From contig JAIOIW010000011.1 in NCBI GenBank assembly GCA_019912385.1, forward strand, positions 27,789 to 91,788: a stretch of DNA of 64,000 nt. Reading direction: 5' to 3'. The notes under the pieces were generated by a model, which was not told where the DNA came from, searched no databases, and saw only the letters and a list, made by a program, of their open reading frames with translations. The DNA is from Notoacmeibacter sp. (lineage in GTDB: Bacteria; Pseudomonadota; Alphaproteobacteria; Rhizobiales; Rhizobiaceae). Positions 9,206 to 17,079 of the stretch are shown piece after piece (positions within the stretch are counted from its first letter, which is position 1; the number at the start of each line of letters is the position of its first letter). The position numbers and the translations under genes were made by a program.

Positions 9206-10432
9206 TTGGGCACCGAAGCGTTACCCGAACAGGCATCAGAACAGGGCCGGGACCGGTTCAACCGCGGATCCAACCAGAGCGGCATGCGCGCCTACAATCA
9301 GCGGCTGGTGCTTTCGCTGGTGCGCCGCCACGGCGCGCTGTCGAAAACCGAAATCGCACGGATGACCGGCCTGTCGGCTCAGACCGTTTCCGTCATCATG
9401 CGCGAACTGGAGACCGATGGCCTGCTCCTTCGCGGCGAACCGCTGCGCGGCAAGGTCGGGCAGCCCTCCGTCCCGATGTCGCTTGCGCCTGAAGGTGCCT
9501 ATTTCTTCGGCCTCAAGCTCGGGCGGCGTAGCGCCGACATGGCGCTGGTCGATTTCACCGGCCGTGTCGTCGGCCAGGTCCATCACGTCTATCGCTATCC
9601 GAAGCCCGAGGACATCGTCCGTTTCGCCGGCGAAGCGATTGCCGCATTGACGAAAAAGGTGACCGCTGCCCAACGAGACCGCGTCGCGGGCCTGGGTATC
9701 GCCATGCCGTTCCAGCTCTGGAACTGGGCGGAGATGATCGGCGCCCCCCAGGAGGCGATCGATGCATGGCGGAGTTGTGATATCCGTGCCGAAATCGCGA
9801 CACTCGCCGACCTGCCGGTCTATGTGCAAAATGATGCCTCGTCGGCCTGCAATGCCGAACTGGTGTTTGGGCAGGCCGTGCCGCTTCGCGATTTCCTCTA
9901 TTTCTATATCGGGTTCTTCGTCGGCGGCGGCGTGGTGCTCAACGGCAGCCTGTTTGCCGGCCGCACCGGCAACGCCGGCGCGCTCGGTTCCATGCCGGTG
10001 ACCGGCAGCGATGGTGCAACCAGGCAGTTGATCGATGTCGCATCCATAGCCAGCCTCGAAAGGATGCTGAACGCTGCCGGCCATGATGCATCGCGCCTCT
10101 ACGATTCCCCCGACAATTGGGAGATCGATGCCGCGATACTGCGCCAATGGATCGACACCGCCGGGCATGGCCTGGCCTACGCGGTCCTTTCCGCCGCTTC
10201 CGTGATCGATTTCGAGGCCGCGTTGATAGACGGCTGGATGCCCGTGCGCGTGCGGGCCGACATCGTTTCGGCCGCGCGCCGGCACCTGGAGCATATGAAC
10301 CAGGCGGGCATCGAACCGGTCGGCATCCGCGAAGGGACCGTCGGCTACAATGCACGTGCCCTTGGCGCGGCGACATTGCCCCTGTCCGAACGCTTCCTTG
10401 TCGACCAGAACGCTTTCCTGAAGGAGCCATGA
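9206..10432 (+). CDS. frcR: ROK-family transcriptional regulator of the frc locus
   Basis: About 408 residues: an N-terminal winged helix-turn-helix (residues about 30-90, KTEIARMTGLSAQTVSVIMREL) followed by a ROK sugar-kinase-like domain with GFFVGGGVVLNGSLFAGRTG. The cysteine zinc motif of many ROK proteins (CxCGxxGC) is absent after TGNAGALGSMP. The TTG start at 9206 is 9 nt after GGGAGG; an in-frame GTG at 9134 would begin only 5 bp downstream of the likely -35 element, so it is less likely. The gene is divergent from frcBCA and upstream of the kinase, as expected for an FrcR-type repressor whose inducer is probably a sugar. Confidence 0.87.
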   Translation: MGTEALPEQASEQGRDRFNRGSNQSGMRAYNQRLVLSLVRRHGALSKTEIARMTGLSAQTVSVIMRELETDGLLLRGEPLRGKVGQPSVPMSLAPEGAYFFGLKLGRRSADMALVDFTGRVVGQVHHVYRYPKPEDIVRFAGEAIAALTKKVTAAQRDRVAGLGIAMPFQLWNWAEMIGAPQEAIDAWRSCDIRAEIATLADLPVYVQNDASSACNAELVFGQAVPLRDFLYFYIGFFVGGGVVLNGSLFAGRTGNAGALGSMPVTGSDGATRQLIDVASIASLERMLNAAGHDASRLYDSPDNWEIDAAILRQWIDTAGHGLAYAVLSAASVIDFEAALIDGWMPVRVRADIVSAARRHLEHMNQAGIEPVGIREGTVGYNARALGAATLPLSERFLVDQNAFLKEP

Positions 10433-10433
10433 G

Positions 10434-10880
10434 GTGCTCATCGGGATACCGCCCATTCTCGGCCCCGAGCTTCTCGCAACCCTGCGGGCGATGGGCCATG
10501 GAGACGAGATCGCCATCGTCGACGGCAATTATCCGGCTGCCGGACATGCGCGCCGGCTGATCCGAGCCGACGGGCACGGGATCAATGCCATCGTCGATGC
10601 CGTCCTCCAGGTGCTGCCGGTCGACGACTTCGTTCCCGAGGCGCTGTTCCGGTCCTCGGTGGGTGGCGACCCGTCCAGGTCGGCACCCGTGCATGACGAG
10701 TTGGCGGCAGTCTGCGCCGGCCGCGCACCCGGCTTCAGGCTGGTCGCGCTGGCCGGCCCGGAATTCTATGACCGGGTGAAGGCCGCCCATGCCGTCGTCG
10801 CCACCAGCGAGCCCAGGCTCCATGCAAACATGATCATCCGCAAGGGCGTCATTCGCCCGCCACAGGAGTCCGGCACGTGA
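10434..10880 (+). CDS. RbsD/FucU family sugar mutarotase
   Basis: 148 residues with the FucU signature: GPELLATLRAMGHGDEIAIVDGNYPA near the N-terminus, the RADG motif near residue 45, and FYDRVKAAHAVVATSE and KGVI near the C-terminus. FucU/RbsD proteins are decameric enzymes interconverting alpha and beta anomers of fucose, ribose and similar sugars. The GTG start lies one base after the ROK stop, and the stop overlaps the kinase start (GTGA), so the three genes form a coupled operon. Its likely job is to supply the anomer preferred by the transporter or kinase. Confidence 0.87.
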   Translation: MLIGIPPILGPELLATLRAMGHGDEIAIVDGNYPAAGHARRLIRADGHGINAIVDAVLQVLPVDDFVPEALFRSSVGGDPSRSAPVHDELAAVCAGRAPGFRLVALAGPEFYDRVKAAHAVVATSEPRLHANMIIRKGVIRPPQESGT

Positions 10881-11824
10881 TCCTTTGTTGCGGCGAAGCG
10901 CTCATCGACATGCTGCCGCGCGAAACGGCCGAAGGCGAGGCCGCCTTCGCGCCCCATGCCGGCGGCGCGGTGTTCAACACGGCGGTGGCGCTCGGCCGGC
11001 TCGGCGCGCAGGTGGGCTTTCTGTCAGGCCTGTCGACCGACTTCTTCGGCGACATGTTACGCCAATCGCTGCGGGCGGCCCATGTCGACCACGGCCATTC
11101 GATTACATCGGCGCGGCCCACGACCCTGGCCTTCGTGCGGTTGAGGGATGGGCACGCCAGCTATGCGTTCTACGACGAGAACACGGCCGGCCGCATGATC
11201 GCGCCCGACGACTTTCCGCAATTGCCGGACGATGTCGAGGCGCTGTTCTTCGGCGGCATCAGCCTGATCTCGGAGCCGTGCGGGTCGGCCTACGAAGAGT
11301 TGATGCGGCGCGAGACCGGTCGGCGGCTGGTCATGATCGACCCCAATATCCGTCCGGGATTCGTGTCCGACGAGGCCGCCTACCGGGCGCGCCTCGAACG
11401 GATGATCGCCATGGCCGATATCGTCAAGTTTTCGGACGAGGACCTGTACTGGCTCGAAGGCGAGGGCGATGCCGATGCGCTTGCCCGAATGTTGCTGGCA
11501 CGCGGGCCGGCGCTGGTCATCGTGACGCGCGGCGAAAACGGCGCCACCGCGATGACGGTAAACAGCCGGATAGCGGTCGCCGCGCCGCCAACCATCGTAT
11601 CCGATACGGTGGGTGCCGGTGATACGTTCAATGCCGGCGTTCTGGCGCTCTTGCAGGAACGCGGCCTGCTCGACCGCGCGGCGATCGAATCCGTTGGCGA
11701 GGCGGATCTGGAGGCAGCACTTTCGCTCGGTGCCGCCGCCGCCGCCGTCACCGTTTCGCGCGCCGGCGCCAATCCGCCCTGGCGCCATGAGTTGCCGGGA
11801 TTTCAGTCGCCGGAGCGCCGATAG
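10877..11824 (+). CDS. frcK: PfkB-family carbohydrate kinase (fructokinase-like)
   Basis: 315-residue ribokinase/PfkB sugar kinase. The N-terminal GEALIDMLP and GGAVFNTAVALGRLGA motifs and the C-terminal SDTVGAGDTFNAG motif with the catalytic Asp are intact. Fructokinase is the most likely activity because it is linked to frcBCA and a mannose/fructose isomerase, giving fructose-6-phosphate. The GTG start overlaps the fucU-like stop. The 3' end overlaps the oppositely transcribed BASS transporter gene by 22 bp. Confidence 0.88.
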   Translation: MILCCGEALIDMLPRETAEGEAAFAPHAGGAVFNTAVALGRLGAQVGFLSGLSTDFFGDMLRQSLRAAHVDHGHSITSARPTTLAFVRLRDGHASYAFYDENTAGRMIAPDDFPQLPDDVEALFFGGISLISEPCGSAYEELMRRETGRRLVMIDPNIRPGFVSDEAAYRARLERMIAMADIVKFSDEDLYWLEGEGDADALARMLLARGPALVIVTRGENGATAMTVNSRIAVAAPPTIVSDTVGAGDTFNAGVLALLQERGLLDRAAIESVGEADLEAALSLGAAAAAVTVSRAGANPPWRHELPGFQSPERR

Positions 11825-12741
11825 AACCAGCCAAGCAGGATCGGCGTCAGGTACATCGGGATCTGGTAGCAGCCGATGAACAGCAGCACCGGGTCGGTGA
11901 TGCTTGCCGGCAGGGCCGCCAGAAACAGCGCGATGTTGCGGTTGCCGGCGATGATGCCGTAGGCCGCACTGTCACGGGCAAGTGGTGTGCGCCGCAGGAT
12001 CAGCGTCGCGGCGATCTGAAGGCCGAAATTGGCCGTGAATGCCGCACCCAGCCACCACGCGAATACACCGGGTGTTGCAAGCAGCGCCGGGCCGACCGCC
12101 GACATCAGGCCGATGACGACGACCGCCATGGCAATCGCGGCCAATCCGTCGAGGGCGCGGATTGTCTCGATCGCGGGCTGACGCAGGACCGTCCCGCGAA
12201 CGAGGAAGGCTGCCCCCGCGGCAATCGCGATGACGCCGAGCAGCCGGGCGGCGGCGGCGAACACGTCTCCCGCCGAACCCAGGTCGGGCAGCAGCCAGAA
12301 AATCGGCAGAACGGTGACCGGCAGCAGGGCGGTGCCGAGGATCAGCAACCTCAGGGCGGGTGCCGGATCGTGGCCGGTCATGATCGCCAGGTTCGGGCTG
12401 CCGGAAATCGGTGAGGCCGAGGCCATCAGCACCAGTGCCGTGGCGAGCGGAGCGGAAAGCCAGCCCACTGCCGCCATCACGGCGATCGCCGCAACCGGCG
12501 CGACGAACTGATACAGCGCGGCAAGGCCGATCGTGACCGGCAGGTCGCGCGTAGCACCGATCGCTTCGCGCGGGCCGATCCTGAGCGCAGCGATGAACAG
12601 CAGCACCGCCACAAGCTCCGGCAGCCAGGGCTTCATCGCCAGCGCGAGATCCGGCAGGGCGACGCCGGCGGCAAGGCCCGCGACAAGGAGCATGCGTCCG
12701 TGCCGCGCAGCAAGCTGAAGCAGCGAAAGGGGAGCTTTCAC
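11803..12741 (-). CDS. Bile acid:sodium symporter-like (BASS/SBF superfamily) membrane transporter
   Basis: 312-residue integral membrane protein with about nine or ten hydrophobic segments and SBF-like features such as LMASASPISGSPNLAIMTG and GIIAGNRNIALFLAALP. The substrate is unknown; BASS carriers move organic anions. The GTG start follows GGAG by 7 nt and lies 31 bp after dctM in the same direction, making it the last gene of the dehydrogenase-dctPQM operon. Its stop region overlaps the end of frcK. Confidence 0.72.
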   Translation of the reverse strand: MKAPLSLLQLAARHGRMLLVAGLAAGVALPDLALAMKPWLPELVAVLLFIAALRIGPREAIGATRDLPVTIGLAALYQFVAPVAAIAVMAAVGWLSAPLATALVLMASASPISGSPNLAIMTGHDPAPALRLLILGTALLPVTVLPIFWLLPDLGSAGDVFAAAARLLGVIAIAAGAAFLVRGTVLRQPAIETIRALDGLAAIAMAVVVIGLMSAVGPALLATPGVFAWWLGAAFTANFGLQIAATLILRRTPLARDSAAYGIIAGNRNIALFLAALPASITDPVLLFIGCYQIPMYLTPILLGWFYRRSGD

Positions 12742-12772
12742 CTGACACTCCGGCCGGACAACGCGGCGTGTC

Positions 12773-14080
12773 TCAAGGCCGCTGGCGCATGTTTTCCGGC
12801 AGCCAGGTCGCCAGATCCGGAAAGGCGATGAGAATGAAGACCATGACGACCATGATCGCGAACATCGGCAGTGCCGCTCGGGCGATGTAGTTCATCTCGT
12901 GGCCTGTCATCCCCTGCAGGACGAACAGGTTGAAGCCGATCGGCGGCGTGATCTGCGCCATCTCTATGACGACGACGATGAAGATGCCGAACCAGATGAT
13001 GTCGATGCCGGCCTGGCGGATCATCGGCTCGACGACGGCGATGGTCAGCACGACCGAGGAGATCCCGTCGAGGAAGCAGCCGATGACGATATAGAAGACA
13101 AGAAGCGCCATCAGGAGTTCGAAGCGCGACAGATGCAGCGTCGCGATCCACTCGGCGAGCGCGCGCGGCAGGCCGGTGAAGCCCATCGACAGGGAGAGGA
13201 ATGCCGCGCCGGAGAGGATGAGCGCGATCATCGCCGACGTGCGTGTCGCGCCGAGTAGGCTTTGCGTGAAGCTCTCCCAGGTGAGCGACCGCTGCGCAGC
13301 GGCCAGGATCAGCGAGCCAATGACGCCGAAAGCCGCGGCCTCCGTGGCGGTGGCGAATCCCAGATACATCGAACCGATTACGAGGAAAATCAGCAGGATA
13401 ACCGGAACGAGGAAACGGGAATTGCGAACGCGCTCGCCGAAGGTCATCTCAGGCTCTGGCTTTGGCCGATAGGTCTTCGAAACCTTCGACAGGACCACGA
13501 TATAACCCATGAAGAGGAGCGAGAGGACGAGACCCGGCACGATACCGGCGATGAAGAGCTTGGTGATCGATTCGTTGATGGTGACGCCATAGACGATCAG
13601 CGTCAGCGAGGGCGGGATCATCAGCCCGAGCGTTGCCGCGCCCGCGAGCGTGCCGATGACGAGGCGTTCGGGATAGTCGCGGCGTCGCAATTCGGGAATG
13701 GACATCTTGCCGACCGTCGTGAGCGTAGCGGCGGACGACCCCGACACGGCGGCGAAAACGGTACAACCGACGATATTGGTGTGCAGGAGGCCGCCCGGAA
13801 GCTTGGCCATCCAGGGCGACAGGCCCTTGAACATGTCCTCGGACAATCGCGTTCGGAACAGGATCTCGCCCATCCAGATGAACATTGGCAGCGCCGTCAA
13901 CGACCACGACGAAGCGGAACGCCATATTGTCGTGATCATCGCGTCGCCTGCGGGCCGCACGGTGAAGAGTTCCATGCCGACAAAGGCGACGCCGAGCAAG
14001 GAGAGCCCGACCCAGACGCCGGAGCCAAGCAGCAGGAAGAGGACGAACAGGAAGATCGCGATGGCGTAGAACTGTTCCAT
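12773..14080 (-). CDS. dctM: TRAP transporter large permease (DctM)
   Basis: 435-residue DctM-type permease with about twelve hydrophobic segments. Conserved stretches include PMFIWMGEILFRTRLSEDM, VSGSSAATLTTVGKM, TLGLMIPPSLTLIVYG and EMAQITPPIGFNLFVLQG. It is the ion-coupled translocating subunit of a tripartite importer. ATG at 14080 begins 5 bp after the dctQ stop; the longer open frame to the right is not coding. Confidence 0.94.
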   Translation of the reverse strand: MEQFYAIAIFLFVLFLLLGSGVWVGLSLLGVAFVGMELFTVRPAGDAMITTIWRSASSWSLTALPMFIWMGEILFRTRLSEDMFKGLSPWMAKLPGGLLHTNIVGCTVFAAVSGSSAATLTTVGKMSIPELRRRDYPERLVIGTLAGAATLGLMIPPSLTLIVYGVTINESITKLFIAGIVPGLVLSLLFMGYIVVLSKVSKTYRPKPEPEMTFGERVRNSRFLVPVILLIFLVIGSMYLGFATATEAAAFGVIGSLILAAAQRSLTWESFTQSLLGATRTSAMIALILSGAAFLSLSMGFTGLPRALAEWIATLHLSRFELLMALLVFYIVIGCFLDGISSVVLTIAVVEPMIRQAGIDIIWFGIFIVVVIEMAQITPPIGFNLFVLQGMTGHEMNYIARAALPMFAIMVVMVFILIAFPDLATWLPENMRQRP

Positions 14081-14085
14081 GGCGC

Positions 14086-14610
14086 CTATTCTCCGTGGCT
14101 CTGATCGATGAGGTCGGGACGGATATTGTCCTGTTTCGCGACGATCAGCGTGACGAGGTTGTCGAGGAAGCAAAGGGCGAGGAGGATCGCGCCGAAAGCC
14201 ATGGGGATCTGCACGATCCAGATCGGCGTCGCGTCCTGCCCCTGGCTCACGTCGTGCAGCTTGCGTGACCAGTAAGTGGCCTTGACTGCATACCAGGCGA
14301 GATAGGAAGTCGCCGCCGTGCCGATGACGAGCGCCCACAATTCGCCCCAGAAGCGGTGCGATCCGAGCGCTGTGAGGAAAAGGTTGACCCGGATATGCGC
14401 GCCCCGGTTCAGCGCATAGGCGAACGCGAGAAACGAGGCCGAGGCCATCAGGTAGCCGGCATACTCGGAAGAGCCCGGAAAGGCTATTCCGGCCCAACGC
14501 GCCGCCATCTGCAGGACTATGATGACGAGAATCGCGACCAGGCACACCGCGGCGGCAACGCCGGAGGCGAGATAGAGCAAATCGAGAATACGGCGGAGCG
14601 TTCGCGCCAT
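14086..14610 (-). CDS. dctQ: TRAP transporter small permease (DctQ)
   Basis: 174-residue four-helix membrane protein of the DctQ family, with conserved QMAARWAGIAFPGSSEYAGY and LNRGAHIRVNLF. It pairs with DctM. ATG at 14610 follows a GGGGGA stretch; the open frame upstream overlaps the intercistronic hairpin and is not coding. Confidence 0.9.
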   Translation of the reverse strand: MARTLRRILDLLYLASGVAAAVCLVAILVIIVLQMAARWAGIAFPGSSEYAGYLMASASFLAFAYALNRGAHIRVNLFLTALGSHRFWGELWALVIGTAATSYLAWYAVKATYWSRKLHDVSQGQDATPIWIVQIPMAFGAILLALCFLDNLVTLIVAKQDNIRPDLIDQSHGE

Positions 14611-14646
14611 GGGTTTACATCCCCCGATGGTCGATACTGGAAAGGA

Positions 14647-14668
14647 GGGGCCGGCGCGCGCCGGCCCC
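14647..14668 (-). other. GC-rich intercistronic hairpin between dctP and dctQ
   Basis: A perfect 22-bp palindrome (two 11-bp arms, no spacer) that starts 19 bp after the dctP stop and ends 37 bp before the dctQ start. No T-tract follows, so it probably stabilises the dctP message or partly attenuates, giving more binding protein than permease. Confidence 0.75.
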
Positions 14669-14686
14669 GAAGCGGTCGGGCTGGCG

Positions 14687-15664
14687 TCACATGCCCTTGT
14701 AGGCGTCGATGATGGCCTTGCCGTCGGCACCGGCCTTCTGGAGCCATTCCTCGGTCATCGTCGCACCGTAGGCGCCCAGGTCCTGCTTCAGCGCGTCGCT
14801 CGGCGCCGAGACCTTCATGCCGTTTTCGGCAAGCGTCTTGAGGTACTGACCGGCGAGTTCGGCCGACTTTGCCGTTCCATCGGCTGCCGCCTTGTCGCCG
14901 CAGTCGCTGATGGCCTTCCTTGTCGCATCATCGAGACCGTTCCATATGTCCTTGTTGATGAAGACCACGTTGCGCGGCAGCCAGGCCAGGACGTCGTAGA
15001 AATTGGTGAGCTGTTCCCAGACCTTCGAATCGACGCCGGTCGAGCCGGACGAGATGAAGCTCTCGGCAACGCCCGTGGCGAGCGCCTGGCTCAGTTCCGC
15101 CGCCTCGATCTGCACCGGCACCATGCCGGCGAGTTCGGCGATGCGGGCGGTGGCGGCGTTGTAGGCGCGGAACTTGACGCCCTTCAGGTCGGCGGCCGAA
15201 TTGACGTCCTTCTTGGTGTAAAGGCCCTGGGGCGGCCACGGCACGGCGTAGACGTAGACGAGATTGTCGGCGTCGAGCGCCTCCTTGACCTTGTCGCTCG
15301 CAGCCTTCCAGAGCTTGTCCGACGCCTCGAAGGAGGTGGCGAGGAAGGGAATGGAATCGACGCCGTAGAGCGGGTTCTCGTTGGCGTGCGCCGAGATCAG
15401 ACGCTCGCCGATGGGCGCCTGACCTGTCTGCACGGCGCGCTTGATGTCGTTGCCGCTGAACAGCGAGCCGCCCGGATGGGTGACGATCTCGAGATTGCCG
15501 CCGGTCCCGTCGGAAACGCATTTGGCAAAGGCCGCACCGTTTTCGGAATGGAAGTTGGTCGCCGGATAGGCCATCGGCATATCCCACTTCTCGGCGGCCT
15601 GCGCTGACGACATCGCCATAACGGCAATTGCGGTCGAGGCCAGGAATGCATTCAGTCTGTTCAT
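14687..15664 (-). CDS. dctP: TRAP transporter periplasmic binding protein (DctP)
   Basis: 325-residue DctP-type solute receptor with a signal peptide (MNRLNAFLASTAIAVMAMSS, then AQA at residues 21-23). The conserved core GVKFRAYNAATARIAELAG carries the arginine that usually pairs with the substrate carboxylate, and AWLPRNVVFINKDIW is also typical. The ligand is therefore probably a carboxylic acid. It follows the dehydrogenase gene by about 42 bp and a GC-rich hairpin comes after it. Confidence 0.93.
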   Translation of the reverse strand: MNRLNAFLASTAIAVMAMSSAQAAEKWDMPMAYPATNFHSENGAAFAKCVSDGTGGNLEIVTHPGGSLFSGNDIKRAVQTGQAPIGERLISAHANENPLYGVDSIPFLATSFEASDKLWKAASDKVKEALDADNLVYVYAVPWPPQGLYTKKDVNSAADLKGVKFRAYNAATARIAELAGMVPVQIEAAELSQALATGVAESFISSGSTGVDSKVWEQLTNFYDVLAWLPRNVVFINKDIWNGLDDATRKAISDCGDKAAADGTAKSAELAGQYLKTLAENGMKVSAPSDALKQDLGAYGATMTEEWLQKAGADGKAIIDAYKGM

Positions 15665-15706
15665 AGCAGTCTCCCCTTTTTTCCGGCTGCGTTCAGCCGG
15701 GTTTCC

Positions 15707-16978
15707 TCATTGAAACCTGTTTGGCGCGTAGGGCGCAAGATCGATGTTCGGTATCTGGCCGGCGACGAGCGAGGCGAGCAGGCGTCCGGTCTTCGGGCCG
15801 CCCGTCAACCCGACATGATCGTGGCCGAATCCGCAAAAGGCGTTTTCCACGCCGGGCACGGCGCCGATCAGCGGAATGGAATCGGCCACCGATGGCCGGT
15901 GCCCCATCCACTCGCTCGCCTCCTTCCATTCGATGCCCGGTATGGCCGCCCTGATATTCCTGTAAAGCAGTTTGAATGGAGCTTTCGACGCCGGCGCGTC
16001 GAGCCCGCCGAACTCGACGATGCCCGCGAGCCGCAGGCGGCCTTCCATCGGCGTGGCGACGAATTTTCCCGACGCGACCATGACTGGGGAGCGCGGCATG
16101 ATGTTCGGTTCCCACAATTCGACGTGATAGCCGCGTTCGCTCTCCAGCGGCACGTTCATGCCGAGGCGGCGCGCCAGCGGACCCGACCATACGCCCGTCG
16201 CCAGTACCGCCGCATCGCAGGCGATCGTTTCGCCACCGGCGCGCACGCCCGTCACCCGGCCGCCTTCGCGCACGATGTCGGTGGCTTCCGCCCTGATCAG
16301 CCTGCCGCCCCGCGCAACGATGTGGGCGGCGAGTTCCTTCACGTAGCGCCCCGGATCGGAGATCCGCCCGTGGCCGCCCAAACGGACCGCGAAGTCGAGC
16401 GCCGGACCGTAGGCCGGGTCGTAGTCACGGAAGGCCTGGCCTTCGAGGATATCCCAGTGAAAACCGTATTTCTCGCGCACGGCCCAGCCGAAGGCATCGC
16501 CCTCGAAGTGCTTGCGGTCGTTGTAGAGAAACAGGTAATCCGACGGCACGATCCATTTTTCCGCCCCCGTGCCCTGCGCCATCGCCTGGTGGTCGGTCAG
16601 GCTGTCGCCGATGATACTGGCGAGCGCCGACGCCCTGCGGTCGACCGCTTCGGCCGTGCCGTTGGAGAGATAGCGGATCAGCCAGGGCGCCAGTTTCGGC
16701 AGGTAGGACCATTTGACGAACAGCGGCTGGCCGGGATCGAACAGCATGCGCGGTGCCTTGAACAACAGCCCGGGCACCGTCACCGGCACGATCGAGCAGG
16801 ATGCGAGGACGCCGCCATTGCCGAAGCTCGTGCCTTCGCCGGGGCCGGCCTTGTCGATCAGGATGACGTCGTGGCCGTCGCGTTGCAGCCATATCGCGGT
16901 CGACACGCCGACGATACCCGCGCCGATGATCGCGACGGTTCGCTTGCCCGATGGAGCATCCAACGACACTTCTCCCAT
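15707..16978 (-). CDS. FAD-dependent oxidoreductase, D-amino-acid dehydrogenase-like
   Basis: 423-residue DAO-family flavoprotein. The FAD motif AIIGAGIVGVSTAIWLQRDG is at about residues 15-34, followed by DKAGPGEGTSFGNGGVLA. C-terminal motifs include SEWMGHRPSVADSIPLIG and CGFGHDHVGLTGGPKTGR, as in DadA-type enzymes that deaminate D-amino acids or related N-substituted glycines to 2-oxo acids. It is the first gene of an operon with a TRAP importer, whose ligand may be its substrate. The start is uncertain: ATG at 16978 lacks a clear ribosome-binding site, while GGGAG just inside could serve a GTG or TTG a few codons later. Confidence 0.85.
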   Translation of the reverse strand: MGEVSLDAPSGKRTVAIIGAGIVGVSTAIWLQRDGHDVILIDKAGPGEGTSFGNGGVLASCSIVPVTVPGLLFKAPRMLFDPGQPLFVKWSYLPKLAPWLIRYLSNGTAEAVDRRASALASIIGDSLTDHQAMAQGTGAEKWIVPSDYLFLYNDRKHFEGDAFGWAVREKYGFHWDILEGQAFRDYDPAYGPALDFAVRLGGHGRISDPGRYVKELAAHIVARGGRLIRAEATDIVREGGRVTGVRAGGETIACDAAVLATGVWSGPLARRLGMNVPLESERGYHVELWEPNIMPRSPVMVASGKFVATPMEGRLRLAGIVEFGGLDAPASKAPFKLLYRNIRAAIPGIEWKEASEWMGHRPSVADSIPLIGAVPGVENAFCGFGHDHVGLTGGPKTGRLLASLVAGQIPNIDLAPYAPNRFQ

Positions 16979-17022
16979 TTGCAGCCCGGGCTCTTGCGGC
17001 CCATTTTTTGCTATCGTGCCAT

Positions 17023-17054
17023 ACGTCGATAAATTGTCAACAAATTATCGACGT
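17023..17054. promoter_or_regulatory. Inverted repeat upstream of the dehydrogenase-TRAP operon (candidate operator)
   Basis: Arms 17023-17037 and 17040-17054 pair at 14 of 15 positions around a 2-bp centre. The core TTGTCAACAA resembles TTGT-N-ACAA sites bound by FCD-type GntR regulators. It lies about 45 bp before the dehydrogenase start and includes a TTGACA on the minus strand that could be the operon's -35 element. No GntR gene is in the neighbourhood. Confidence 0.6.
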
Positions 17055-17079
17055 TTTATTTTCAGAATGAAGGTCGCTA

